From assembly GCF_052115445.1 (NCBI RefSeq), contig NZ_JBFRGR010000005.1, positions 286,114-350,113 on the forward strand: 64,000 nt of DNA, written 5' to 3'. Made by a program: the position numbers and the translations under genes. Origin of the DNA: Paenibacillus_E sp052115445. Its GTDB lineage: Bacteria > Bacillota > Bacilli > Paenibacillales > NBRC-103111. The notes below the pieces were generated by a model, which worked only from the letters and a program-made list of their open reading frames with translations, searched no databases and was not told the origin of the DNA. This document shows positions 16,647 to 25,986 of the stretch, one piece after another; position 1 is the first letter of the stretch, and each line of letters begins with the position of its first letter.

Positions 16647-19600
16647 ATGCAACGAATTCGGTTTATCGGAACGAAGTTTATTCTATTGCTTATTTTGAGT
16701 CTGATGCTTCCTTCATTTGAATCCGTATTGAATCTGGGGTCTGTAGCGCATGGCGCGGAAAATTCGGATTCTGGCAATTTGACTGACATTAAAGGACATT
16801 GGGCGGAAAAGCAACTGTTGGATTGGTCTGCCCGGGGATATATTCAAGGGTATGCGGATGGTGCGTTCCAGCCGGACAACATCGTAACCCGTTTGGAGTT
16901 TATGGCATTTGTCAACCGATCATTCGGATTTACCGAGAAGGTACCCATCCATTTTCGGGATCTGGCAGCTTCTAATTGGGCCTATGATGAAGTAGCCAAG
17001 GCGGTTGCCGCCGGATATATCGAAGGATATGAAGACGGAACGATCGGTGCGGATCGTCCGATTAGCCGTCAGGAGACGGCTATCATGATTGCCAGGCTGA
17101 TCCGGTTGGACGGTACGGTCTATCGCGCCGCTACCGGTCGATTTAGCGATACAAGCGCCATTGCCGAATGGAGCAGGGAGGCCGTAGGGGCGGCGGCCAA
17201 TGCCGGCTTATTGGAAGGATATGAAGACGGCAAATTTAAACCGGAAGCGCCGATTACCCGTGCAGAGGCTGTCGTTATCCTAGACCGCACAGTTGCAGTA
17301 AGATATACGGCGACCTACGATCAAGAGGGAACATACGGACCGTCCGAAGGAGTCGAAACCGTCAGACGGGACGTTGTGGTAAATGCTGCCGGCATTTCCT
17401 TGCGGAATATGCGAATAACCGGCAACCTGATTCTGGCTGAAGGAATCGGCGCAGGTGAAGTATTCCTGGAAAATGTGACGATTGAAGGAACGACGACAGC
17501 GAAAAGCAAGGGAGTCCAGTTGAATGTCGGCGAGGGATCGACGATTGTGTCTCTTTTGTTGGAGGCAGTGGCCAAAGTTACAGGAAAAGGCCAGATCCAA
17601 AAAGCTGTCATAAGCGAACAGGCGAAAGCTTCAACATTCGAGAAGAAACCGGATAAGGTGGAGGGAGCAGGTTCGACATCGCCGTCGCCAACGCCAACGA
17701 CCAATGGCGGTGATAATGGCAACGATACCCCATCTGCACCGACACCATCGACTGCGCCTACTGCGAAACCTTTGGCCATCGTCTCGCAAGGGCAAGCCCA
17801 TGCTGTCATTGTCAAGCCGGTGCAGAGCGATAGGGAAATAAACGAAGCGACAGCGGCAATTGCTGACTATATCGGTCGTGCGACTGGCGTAACACTATCG
17901 GTATATACGGTCGATCAACTGGAAGGGATGATGTTGGATCCCTCTACGGTTACGATACGGATTGGAGCCGGCTCCTACACCGAAGATCGGGAACTTGCAG
18001 ATGAAGTGGGAGCTTTGCATCCTGACGGATTTATAATCGTTCCTGATAACAACCAGTTGATCATCGCAAGTCCGACGCTGATTGGAACACGTAATGGCGC
18101 ATACGCCTTTTTGGAGAAATATGTAGGTGTTACGTGGCTATTTCCGGGGGAAGAGTGGGTTGATGTTCCGCATCTGGACGAACTGCTTCTGCCAAACGAA
18201 CGTTGGAAAGATGAGCCAACAGCGTTCTCGTTAAAGCGCACGATGAATATGGGCAGCGAGTCGGTTTATGGCACGCTTCGTACAGATTGGCAACGCCAGA
18301 ACCGGACGATTTCGGCATCTGACATCGCACTTGGCCATAACCTTTTCAATGTTTTCCCGGTTCAGAAATATGGAGATACGACAAAGTATCCGAATTTTTA
18401 TCCGAATAATAAGCCGCCTGCTCCTGGTGCAGACGTGGGATGGCAGCCGTGTTACAGCAATCCGGCTACTGTTACAGAAGCGGTATACAATATAAAAGAG
18501 TTCTTCCGAAATAATCCGAAAGCAAATTCTTTCTCTCTTGCTGTTAACGATATAGGGGGCTATTGCGAAGGAAGTCCTGCTCATCCTTTATATCCGAACA
18601 AGGTCAATTCAGTCGGCAGGCAGGACATGTCGGACATTTATTACAAATGGGTGAATGAGGTTGCCGAAGGTGTACTGGCGGACTATCCGGACAAATGGTT
18701 TGGTGTTTATGCGTATGAGGAAGTTGCGGATGTTCCTTCGTTCAAGTTGAACCCGCGTGTCATTCCTGTGATAACGAAGGATCGGTTAGCCTGGGTTGAC
18801 CCGGAAGTGGAAGCGCGAGGCAAAGCGCATATGGAAGCTTGGAGTGAAAAGGCGACACAATTGGGCTGGTATGATTACATGCTGAGTTATGTATATCCGC
18901 TTCCGCGTGTTTATCCGCATCTGCTAGAAGAGTTGTACACGTATGCACAGGAGAAAAATGTGCTCGTACACCACTGGGATATGCATCCTGTGCTCGGGGA
19001 CGGCCCTCAGCCCTGGCTCATCGCCAAGCTCGGCTGGAGTATGGAGCAGAGTGCGGATACATTACTCGATCATTGGTATCAAGCAGCGGTAGGTCTGGAA
19101 GCGGCTCCGTACTTGAGAAAGTATTTTGATCTGTGGGAACAATTCTGGAGAACGAAGGCAACACAGTCATCCTGGTTCCAAGCTTCCAAGGATGACACCT
19201 ACTTATCGATGAGAAATGACTCGTATTTAGCGCTTGCAAGAGACGAGCTCATTCAAAGTCGCTCCTTGCTTGAATCGGTACTCACTAAGGCTCAGACGGC
19301 GCAACAAAAAACAAGAGCGGGGCAGTTATTGCGCCAATTGGAATATTACGAAGCTTCTGGGCTCTCTTATCCGCGTCAGATCCAAAAGCCGACTAGCGAT
19401 AACGACGTGTTGGCACTGTTGAACGATATGGAACAAACATTAGAAGATCGATTAAAGTTGGTGAAGCGCCGGCCGGAACTCATTGCCGAATATAACCAAA
19501 GCCCGACGCTAAGATACCCTGCCGATCCGATTTCATACGGGGAAACTTGGTCCGGTTGGAATGCAGATGAACTATGGCATGTCAAACATTACCTAGAGGA

Positions 19601-21209
19601 TCACGGTCCTTTGGATGAGAATAACGCGATTATGCAACGCATTCACGCTTTCCAGAAAGACGCTTCCAAGCCGAAGCTTCGCGAATTCGCGAATTTGCTA
19701 GATCGCACCAATATCGGGCAGTCTTTAGCTGTCGATGCTTCATTCGAGGAGTCTGGTATTCCTACTTGGAATAAATGGCGGCCGGATAATAAGGCGAATA
19801 TCGAAGTTACGGATGAACAGTCGTTTAGCGGAACACACAGTTTGCGTTTCACAAACGCCAAGCAAGCTGGTGTGTGGAAGTTTGTGGATGTTAATCCGGG
19901 ATTATTGGCTTCTTCCGTCAAATTTTTCACGCCGGCAGGGATAACCAGCAAAGGGATCGTTCAAATCGTCATTGAGCTCCATACCGGGAAGGATAAATTG
20001 GTGTATTTCTCCAAATCGATAATATTAGCCGATCATGCCGGGCAATGGACGGAGATCAACTTCTTGGAAGAAATGCCAGCGCAAATTAACGGTCGCGATA
20101 TTCAAAATATTCTAATCAACACGCAAGTTAGTAATGCAGAAGATGCCACCGTCTATTTGGATGACCTTGGGGTTTATCAAGCTCGAAACGGCGGCGCAGC
20201 AAATTTGATTGACGTTGTAAATGGCTATATCCTTGCAGAGAAGTTGACCGGCGCCCAAGCTCAGCCGATGCTTGGATTACTCGAATCGGCCGATCAAAAA
20301 TATCAGCGGAATGAGATTGAACCCTATGTAGATCTTCTTGCTGATTTCATCGCAGAAGCGGAGCGGCTTCGGTCTACTGACGTATTAGGCGAAGCCGACA
20401 GTCAGGCTATCGTTGACGGAGCGTATGCGCTGATCAGAAAACAGATTAATCTTCAGCTCTCAAGTGAAGAGATCAAGGTTACGCGTGCAGGGACGTATAA
20501 GGTTCCAGTAACGATCAAAAATAATGGTTCCGTCCCTCTGAATGTTGAGCTTTCCGGCACGGGGGCGAATGGGATTCAACTCCAGTTTGCCAGCCCGGTT
20601 ACGATTCCTGCCAACCAGTCGTTGATGGTAGAAGGAACATTAACCGTCCCTGTGGGATTGGGAGAAGGCGACTACTTCGTGGAAATTCGTTTGGGAATGG
20701 GCGGCAAGGATGCGCTGCATACAAGACTCAAGGTAGCGTATTACGCAAACTTGTTGAATAATCCCAGCTTTGAAAAGGTGAGTACGACGAATCCCTTACT
20801 TCCAAGCGATTGGTCCTCGACAAAAATGGAGCGATCGAATGAGCAGGCGCATAGCGGAAGCTATGCTGTCAAAGCGACGCCTGATCCGGGGAATCCGGGA
20901 CTAGCGATAGAAGGCCGTTCACACAATGTTGCGATTACTCCCGGAGCTAAATATCGTTTGAGCGGGTGGGTGTACAGCGAAAATAGCAAAGCAAGATTTG
21001 GCTTACGCCAAACGAATCAGACGAGTGCATCCTTGAGTTATAGCTATACNCCGATCAGCACCTCTGGTCCGGGATGGCAGTACCTTGAATTAGAACTTGT
21101 CCCCCGAGCAGATGCAACGATTCTCCAGGTTTATTTGAGATTAGAGCCAAACGTTGGAGCGCCTGCATGGTTCGACGACGTGAAGCTTGAAATCATTCCA
21201 ACGCCGTAG
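16647..21209 (+). CDS. SLH-anchored DUF4838 multidomain surface protein (putative glycoside hydrolase)
   Basis: This 1520-residue protein has an N-terminal Sec signal peptide (about 36 residues). Three SLH repeats follow (about residues 46-95, 100-152, 165-215), with signatures GHWAEKQL, YEDGTIGADRPISR and YEDGKFKPEAPITR, which attach it to the cell wall. After a beta-rich segment comes a Pro/Thr/Ser linker (about 340-375). The core (about 380-1000) is a DUF4838-type domain with a GH67/GH20-like N-terminal fold, including GVTWLFPGEEW and HHWDMHPVLGDGPQPW. Two CBM_4_9-like domains (about 1030-1178 and 1368-1520) flank a FIMAH-like helical segment and an Ig-like domain. ATG 16647 follows GGGAGG. 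Base 21050 is N. The activity is unknown; hexosaminidase- or glucuronidase-like hydrolysis at the cell surface is an inference. Confidence 0.85.
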   Translation: MQRIRFIGTKFILLLILSLMLPSFESVLNLGSVAHGAENSDSGNLTDIKGHWAEKQLLDWSARGYIQGYADGAFQPDNIVTRLEFMAFVNRSFGFTEKVPIHFRDLAASNWAYDEVAKAVAAGYIEGYEDGTIGADRPISRQETAIMIARLIRLDGTVYRAATGRFSDTSAIAEWSREAVGAAANAGLLEGYEDGKFKPEAPITRAEAVVILDRTVAVRYTATYDQEGTYGPSEGVETVRRDVVVNAAGISLRNMRITGNLILAEGIGAGEVFLENVTIEGTTTAKSKGVQLNVGEGSTIVSLLLEAVAKVTGKGQIQKAVISEQAKASTFEKKPDKVEGAGSTSPSPTPTTNGGDNGNDTPSAPTPSTAPTAKPLAIVSQGQAHAVIVKPVQSDREINEATAAIADYIGRATGVTLSVYTVDQLEGMMLDPSTVTIRIGAGSYTEDRELADEVGALHPDGFIIVPDNNQLIIASPTLIGTRNGAYAFLEKYVGVTWLFPGEEWVDVPHLDELLLPNERWKDEPTAFSLKRTMNMGSESVYGTLRTDWQRQNRTISASDIALGHNLFNVFPVQKYGDTTKYPNFYPNNKPPAPGADVGWQPCYSNPATVTEAVYNIKEFFRNNPKANSFSLAVNDIGGYCEGSPAHPLYPNKVNSVGRQDMSDIYYKWVNEVAEGVLADYPDKWFGVYAYEEVADVPSFKLNPRVIPVITKDRLAWVDPEVEARGKAHMEAWSEKATQLGWYDYMLSYVYPLPRVYPHLLEELYTYAQEKNVLVHHWDMHPVLGDGPQPWLIAKLGWSMEQSADTLLDHWYQAAVGLEAAPYLRKYFDLWEQFWRTKATQSSWFQASKDDTYLSMRNDSYLALARDELIQSRSLLESVLTKAQTAQQKTRAGQLLRQLEYYEASGLSYPRQIQKPTSDNDVLALLNDMEQTLEDRLKLVKRRPELIAEYNQSPTLRYPADPISYGETWSGWNADELWHVKHYLEDHGPLDENNAIMQRIHAFQKDASKPKLREFANLLDRTNIGQSLAVDASFEESGIPTWNKWRPDNKANIEVTDEQSFSGTHSLRFTNAKQAGVWKFVDVNPGLLASSVKFFTPAGITSKGIVQIVIELHTGKDKLVYFSKSIILADHAGQWTEINFLEEMPAQINGRDIQNILINTQVSNAEDATVYLDDLGVYQARNGGAANLIDVVNGYILAEKLTGAQAQPMLGLLESADQKYQRNEIEPYVDLLADFIAEAERLRSTDVLGEADSQAIVDGAYALIRKQINLQLSSEEIKVTRAGTYKVPVTIKNNGSVPLNVELSGTGANGIQLQFASPVTIPANQSLMVEGTLTVPVGLGEGDYFVEIRLGMGGKDALHTRLKVAYYANLLNNPSFEKVSTTNPLLPSDWSSTKMERSNEQAHSGSYAVKATPDPGNPGLAIEGRSHNVAITPGAKYRLSGWVYSENSKARFGLRQTNQTSASLSYSYXPISTSGPGWQYLELELVPRADATILQVYLRLEPNVGAPAWFDDVKLEIIPTP

Positions 21210-21212
21210 TGA

Positions 21213-21252
21213 AAAACGCGTATATCCTTTTGCTGAGGATATGCGCGTTTTG
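21213..21252 (+). terminator. Intrinsic terminator after the SLH-DUF4838 gene
   Basis: AAAACGCGTATATCC (21213-21227) pairs with GGATATGCGCGTTTT (21237-21251), with one mismatch and a 9-base loop. It ends in four T. Confidence 0.75.
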
Positions 21253-21296
21253 CCTAGGTTCATCATACGTACAATGCAATGCTTCCATGCTGATGG

Positions 21297-21548
21297 CCGC
21301 TTGTTCCCGGAGCCAAATATAAGCTGACGGGCTGGGTGAAGACAGAAGCGACTGCAGGCTCGGTTGCACTTGGCGTGCGCCAAATCGACGCCGGCGGTGC
21401 GTCTATGACCTACACGTGGACGGAAGCGGCGAAAACCGGCGATTGGACGAAGGTCGAGGTCGTCTTTACGGCCCAGGCAAATACGAAGCGCGGAGCGGTA
21501 TTCTTTAAACTCGATCAGGCCGCGAACGGTTGTGGTGCAAGAATATAA
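21297..21548 (+). pseudogene. CBM_4_9 fragment truncated by an insertion sequence
   Basis: The reading frame encodes VPGAKYKLTGWVKTEA, then SVALGVRQIDAGGASMTYTWT, then GDWTKVEVVFTAQ, then FKLDQAANG. This is a carbohydrate-binding domain like the one ending the gene at 16647 (ITPGAKYRLSGWVYSE). No start codon or signal precedes it. The frame enters the left end of the IS at 21528, and the expected final strand with the WFDDV motif is missing. It is the decayed 3' part of another mosaic enzyme. Confidence 0.75.
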
Positions 21549-22350
21549 AATGGATAGAAAATACCTATAAATTGTAATTTAACTATGCCACTATACCAAA
21601 TATTTTATTGAGCCATTCTACGGAAGATAGGACAGACGAATTATTTTCCGCCTGCCCTTTACTAATCATATGCATAGCCTCGATTCCCCTCAACGTCTGC
21701 TCTGCAGTGTGAAACGTTTTGAAACCAAGCATTGGTTTTGTGATTTTCTTTATGAATCGATGATCTTGCTCCACAATGTTGTTTAAATACTTTGTCTGTC
21801 TAACCAAAGTTCCTTTAGGCATGGCTTTTTCATTTATTAATTCTTGTATGGCTGGTGGATATGTCGGGTTTTTATCCAAAGTGATCACACGTGGTAATTG
21901 ATTATGTGGTGAGGTCAATGCTTTTGTGAAGAAACGCTTAGCTGCTGGCATATCTCGATTTTCGGATAACATAAAATCAATCGTTTTCCTCATAGAATCA
22001 ACCGCTCTATATAAATACTTCCATTGACTTTGATGTACGTTTCGTCCGTTCTGTACGAATCATTTGTGGGTTTTAAATAGGGGCGGATTCGTTTGTCTAT
22101 TTCGGGCCCAAACTCATGGACCCATCTCATGATCGTCGTATGGGAAATCTCTAATCCCCGCTCACTCATTATTTCTACGATGTCTCGATAACTTAAACTA
22201 TATTTTAAATACCATCGCACGGTTAGTAAAATGATTGCTGACTCATATTGCTTCCATTTAAATAAATCCAATTTGGTTTCCATAAGTTGCTCCATCCCAT
22301 GTCTTCATTATCAGTTACGTTATCATGTATTAGAGCTTTGCACCACTACC
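21528..22350 (-). mobile_element. IS6-family insertion sequence (decayed)
   Basis: The ends GGTTGTGGTGCAA (21528-21540) and the complement of 22338-22350 (GGTAGTGGTGCAA) match at 12 of 13 bases and enclose one transposase region. The length of 823 bp fits IS6/IS26-type elements. No 8-bp target duplication is visible, so the element is either old or was placed by recombination. Confidence 0.75.
21583..22295 (-). pseudogene. IS6-family DDE transposase, frameshifted
   Basis: Two overlapping frames on the minus strand make up one transposase. The first (22295 to 21990) has the helix-turn-helix region YRDIVEIMSERGLEISHTT and the first catalytic Asp in RTDETYIKV. The second (21993 to 21583) continues with KTIDFMLSENRD, the second Asp in VITLDKNPTYP and the Glu in NIVEQDHRFIK. 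The break falls where family members read KVKGxWKYLYRAVDS; WKYLYRAVDS is present in the second frame just upstream of its ATG. This is consistent with loss of about 7 bases. All three catalytic residues survive but are split, so the element is probably inactive. Confidence 0.82.
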
Positions 22351-22567
22351 CGTCGGGTTCTGTGGGGGTTCGGCCACAAGTTGGGAGACTCTTCTACCCA
22401 GAGACTTTCTTTTCTGCTCGATTCTTATTACTCCTTTTTTTAAAATTAACGGGCTTTGGTTATCTGAGAGGAGTTAAAAATTAGGTCGTGAGCCACTCGT
22501 ACAACAGGGATTGGCATGGCATCGAAAAGTGATTTACAAGATAATTCCGTTATGTTATGTTTTAAAT

Positions 22568-22594
22568 GAAACATTGGTTTCGTTTGATGAAACA
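22568..22594. promoter_or_regulatory. GAAAC/GTTTC inverted repeats upstream of the catabolic operon
   Basis: GAAACATTGGTTTC (22568-22581) is an inverted repeat with a 4-base spacer, followed at once by GTTTGATGAAAC. They lie 16-40 bp before the first gene, a good place for an operator of the IclR regulator encoded at the operon end. The region 22351-22567 shows no gene. Confidence 0.45.
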
Positions 22595-22608
22595 AAGCGA
22601 GGGATGTT

Positions 22609-23511
22609 ATGAAATTACTTACTTTTTTCAAGGGAATGGAGCTGCATTTTGGGGTCCATACCAGAAAAGGCGTGCTTGATGTGACGAGCGCGATCTCGAC
22701 GGCTTCCCAGGATAACCTTGTCCCGCTGACGATGATGGATGCGATTGCAGGCGGGGCGGAAGCGCTGAACAATCTCGATCAGTTTGTTGAGCGGATTCTT
22801 GCTGATGCAGACAGTTCCTCGTTGCTGCTGGATGAAGCCAATTTGACGTTGGGACCGTGTGTGACGCATCCGGGCAAAATCATCTGCGTAGGTCTCAATT
22901 ACCGGAAGCATGCGGAAGAATCGCAAATGGCGGTTCCCCAGTACCCGATCCTGTTCAACAAGTTCAACAACACCCTTACCGGTCATGGGGCCGATGTCGC
23001 CTTGCCCAAAGTATCTGCGAAAGTGGATTACGAAGCGGAGCTCGCGATTGTCATCGGTAAAACGGCGAAATATGTACCGAAGGAAGCTGCGCTCGAGCAT
23101 GTTTTTGGCTACTGTTGCGTCAACGACTTGTCTGCGCGCGACCTGCAAATGCGTACAAACCAGTGGCTGCTGGGGAAATCCTGCGACGGATTCAGCCCTC
23201 TCGGGCCGTACCTTGTTACTACCGATGAAGTTGGAAACCCGAACGACCTGTCGATCCGAAGCACTGTCAACGGTGAGCTGCGGCAAAACTCCAACACGTC
23301 CGACATGATCTTTTATTGTGACGAGATCGTTAGTTACATCTCACAGCATATGACACTTCTGCCTGGTGATATCATCCTCACCGGCACTCCGGAAGGCGTC
23401 GTACTAGGCTATCCGGAAGAGAAACAAGTGTGGCTGAAAGACGGCGATATGGTAACCATTGAAATCGAGAAACTGGGATCGCTGACGAACAGGATGATTG
23501 CGGAAGCTTGA
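22609..23511 (+). CDS. Fumarylacetoacetate hydrolase (FAH) family protein
   Basis: This 300-residue cytosolic enzyme belongs to a family that cleaves C-C bonds, or decarboxylates or isomerises 2,4-diketo acids, with a divalent metal. Family motifs are ICVGLNYRKHAEE (about residues 89-101) and the metal-binding Glu residues in VDYEAELAIVIG. NDLSARDLQ, GKSCDGFSPLGP and the C-terminal LLPGDIILTGTPEGV are also present. It is the first gene of a tight operon with an SMP-30 lactonase and an SDR. That trio is often seen in non-phosphorylating sugar-acid pathways, where FAH acts on a 2,4-diketo-3-deoxy sugar acid. The substrate is unproven. Confidence 0.9.
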   Translation: MKLLTFFKGMELHFGVHTRKGVLDVTSAISTASQDNLVPLTMMDAIAGGAEALNNLDQFVERILADADSSSLLLDEANLTLGPCVTHPGKIICVGLNYRKHAEESQMAVPQYPILFNKFNNTLTGHGADVALPKVSAKVDYEAELAIVIGKTAKYVPKEAALEHVFGYCCVNDLSARDLQMRTNQWLLGKSCDGFSPLGPYLVTTDEVGNPNDLSIRSTVNGELRQNSNTSDMIFYCDEIVSYISQHMTLLPGDIILTGTPEGVVLGYPEEKQVWLKDGDMVTIEIEKLGSLTNRMIAEA

Positions 23512-23536
23512 AGATGAGCGGGGGAGGAGATGGAAG

Positions 23537-24415
23537 GTGGATAATCGCCTGGAATTGATTGCAGCCGGAAGAGCGAAGCTCGGGGAAGGGCCTTGTTGGG
23601 ATGCCGACAACCGAGTGCTGTATTGGGTCGATGTCACAGGTAAAAAGCTTTTTACGTATCAGCCGGTTACGGGTGTTCATCAGGAAGCCGAATTTGACCG
23701 CTTGATCGGGGCAGCCGTCCCGAGAAGCAGCGGCGGGCTGATGCTGGTCATGCAGGACGGCTTCCATTTCTTCGATCCGAAAAGCGGTGCCCTGACGAAA
23801 CTGTGCGACCCTGAAGGCCACTTGCCGGACAATCGCTTCAATGACGGCAAGTGCGATGCCCTCGGACGGCTGTGGGCTGGAACGATGAGTATGAAGGGCG
23901 ACAAGGCAGCGGGAACTTTATATTGCCTGGACACGGATTTGAGCGTTCGAGCGGTCGTTGAACAAGTCGGAATTTCCAACGGGCTAGACTGGAGCCCTGA
24001 TAATACCATCATGTATTATATCGATTCGGTAACGAAACGGGTTTCGGCCTTCGATTTTGATTTGTCCGCAGGAACGGTAGGCAATCGGCGGACGATTGTG
24101 ACGATACCAGAGGACGATGGACTCCCTGACGGTATGACCGTTGATAGGGAGGGGATGATTTGGGTCGCGCAGTGGGGAGGCAGCAAAGTTTCCAGGTGGA
24201 ATCCTTATACAGGCGAGCTGATGGAGATCGTCCCTGTACCGGCATCACTCGTCACCTCGTGCGCATTTGGCGGCGAAAAACTGGATGAATTGTTTATCAC
24301 GACGGCAAGAGAAGGGCTGGATGATCAGACTTTGCGCGGGCAACCGCATGCAGGAGGTCTGTTCAGGCTTAGAACACGAGTCGCAGGATTGCCTGCCAAC
24401 CGTTTCGGAGGGTAA
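23537..24415 (+). CDS. SMP-30/gluconolactonase (regucalcin-like) lactonase
   Basis: This six-bladed beta-propeller lactonase opens sugar lactones with one bound metal. The conserved Glu in KLGEGPCWD (about residues 14-22), the Asn in DNRFNDGKCD with GRLWAGTM, the Asn in ISNGLDWSPD and the Asp in GLPDGMTVD are all present. GTG 23537 behind GGGGGAGGAG gives 292 residues. The longer frame from 23498 starts inside the FAH gene with a poor ribosome site. It is 25 bp after FAH, and the two probably act in successive steps on an oxidised sugar. Confidence 0.9.
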   Translation: MDNRLELIAAGRAKLGEGPCWDADNRVLYWVDVTGKKLFTYQPVTGVHQEAEFDRLIGAAVPRSSGGLMLVMQDGFHFFDPKSGALTKLCDPEGHLPDNRFNDGKCDALGRLWAGTMSMKGDKAAGTLYCLDTDLSVRAVVEQVGISNGLDWSPDNTIMYYIDSVTKRVSAFDFDLSAGTVGNRRTIVTIPEDDGLPDGMTVDREGMIWVAQWGGSKVSRWNPYTGELMEIVPVPASLVTSCAFGGEKLDELFITTAREGLDDQTLRGQPHAGGLFRLRTRVAGLPANRFGG

Positions 24416-24471
24416 TCGCTGCTGATCGATCGAGGACTTATTGACATTTCTATTGTGAGTGGAGGGGCTAT

Positions 24472-25569
24472 ATGTCATCGTTTCTAAAGGATCTCGAGAC
24501 CCCGGCCGTTGTGATCGACTTGGACCGGTTGGAGGACAACCTCCGTCGAACGGCGGAAATTGCGGCGCAAGCCGGCGTGAAGTTGAGACCCCATATCAAG
24601 ACCCATAAAAGCGTCTGGATTGCCAAACGGCAACTGGAACTCGGCGCCTGCGGCATTACCGTTGCCAAGCTTGGCGAGGCAGAAGTGATGGCAGATGCGG
24701 GGATTCGCGATATTTTGGTCGCGTATCCGATTATCGGCAAGAGCAAGCTCGCGAGGCTGGCCTCGCTCATGGAGAAGGCGAAGGTGATCGTCAGCGTGGA
24801 TAGTATCGAGGCGGCTGCAGGATTGGCCGAGCTCGGGAAATCGCTGGGCGTGCGGATTCCGCTTTATCTCGATGTCAATTCCGGACTGAACCGCTGCGGA
24901 AGGGAGCCCGGCGCCGAGTCCGCTGAACTTGGGCTGCGCATCGGTGAACTGCCCGGGCTTGACCTTATCGGGCTGATGACTCATGCCGGACATGTGTACG
25001 GCAAGCCGGCGGCGGAAGGCTGCCGGGAGGTCGCGCACGCGGAAGCACATGCGCTGCTGCTGACGCAGGAGCAGCTTCGGCTGCAAGGGATGGACGTGAA
25101 GGAGATCAGCGTTGGCTCCACCCCGACCAGCAAATTTGCCGCAGAGCTTCCAGGCATAACGGAAATTCGCCCGGGCGCTTATGTGTTCGGCGACGGATCG
25201 CAGCTTTATCCCGGCACGATTATGGAAGCGGAATGCGCAATGCGCATCTATGCGACCGTTGTCAGCACACCGCGTCCCGGAACGGTCATCATCGACGCAG
25301 GCTCCAAGACGCTGACGACAGATGTCAGCGTGCATCGTCCCGGGTACGGCTATATGCCGGAGTATCCGTCCGCCGTCATTGAACGGCTGAGCGAGGAACA
25401 CGGCATCGTTCGGACAGAGGCCGATTGCCCGCTGCGGATCGGTGATGTTGTCTCGATCATCCCGAATCATTGTTGTACGGTCACTAATTTGCACGACCAA
25501 TTGCTCGGTGTGCGAGGCGAAGGCGTTGAACGCCCTATATCCGTTGATGCACGCGGCAAAATCAAATAA
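24472..25569 (+). CDS. PLP-dependent D-threonine aldolase / D-serine dehydratase-like protein
   Basis: This 365-residue enzyme has an alanine-racemase N-terminal barrel. The Schiff-base Lys lies in RPHIKTHKS (Lys43), and MTHAGHVYG and VGSTPTS form the phosphate-binding region. The C-terminal beta domain has the metal-binding pattern PNHCCTV near residue 330. Family members cleave D-3-hydroxy amino acids to glycine plus an aldehyde, or dehydrate D-serine, with PLP and a divalent metal. In this operon it may handle a beta-hydroxy amino acid released by the M20/M81 hydrolases. The ribosome site GTGGAGG precedes ATG 24472. Confidence 0.88.
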   Translation: MSSFLKDLETPAVVIDLDRLEDNLRRTAEIAAQAGVKLRPHIKTHKSVWIAKRQLELGACGITVAKLGEAEVMADAGIRDILVAYPIIGKSKLARLASLMEKAKVIVSVDSIEAAAGLAELGKSLGVRIPLYLDVNSGLNRCGREPGAESAELGLRIGELPGLDLIGLMTHAGHVYGKPAAEGCREVAHAEAHALLLTQEQLRLQGMDVKEISVGSTPTSKFAAELPGITEIRPGAYVFGDGSQLYPGTIMEAECAMRIYATVVSTPRPGTVIIDAGSKTLTTDVSVHRPGYGYMPEYPSAVIERLSEEHGIVRTEADCPLRIGDVVSIIPNHCCTVTNLHDQLLGVRGEGVERPISVDARGKIK

Positions 25570-25587
25570 GCGAAGGAGTAAACCTCT

Positions 25588-25986
25588 ATGTCTCAATGGA
25601 TTCATACCGATCAAGCCCCTAACTTTCCACTCCCATTCTCACAAGCCTTGCGTGCTGGCGATTTCGTCTATGTTTCGGGTCAAGTAGGTGTCGATCCGGA
25701 AACGCGCCAAGTGGTTGGCTCTACAATCGAAACGCAGACTCTGCAGTCTCTGCGCAACATCGAGATCATCTTGGCTGCGGCGGGCTTGACCCTCGATCAT
25801 GTCGTCAAAGTGAACGCGTATCTTTCGCGACTGGAGGATTTCCCGGGCTATAACAAGGTGTATGAAAGCGTGATGAAGCGCCCGTTTCCGGCGCGCACCT
25901 CGGTGCAAAGCGGCATTGGCGACTATCTGGTGGAAATCGATGTCGTTGCGTACGTTCATACCGTGCGCGGTGAAACGAAAGGGTGA
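25588..25986 (+). CDS. RidA family (YjgF/UK114) enamine/imine deaminase
   Basis: This 132-residue protein matches the size and the pattern of RidA: FPLPFSQALRAGDFVYVSGQ near the N-terminus and KVNAYLSRLEDFPGYNKVY in the middle. It ends with the signature PARTSVQSG, with the arginine that binds 2-imino acids. RidA hydrolyses reactive 2-aminoacrylate-type intermediates made by PLP enzymes. The neighbour upstream is just such an enzyme, which supports a protective or dedicated deaminase role. It overlaps the M20 gene start. Confidence 0.9.
   Translation: MSQWIHTDQAPNFPLPFSQALRAGDFVYVSGQVGVDPETRQVVGSTIETQTLQSLRNIEIILAAAGLTLDHVVKVNAYLSRLEDFPGYNKVYESVMKRPFPARTSVQSGIGDYLVEIDVVAYVHTVRGETKG

Noticed and set aside
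22351..22485. Possible target duplication or second IS end right of the IS6 element
   Set aside because: The eight bases flanking each side differ, and no second inverted repeat could be matched.
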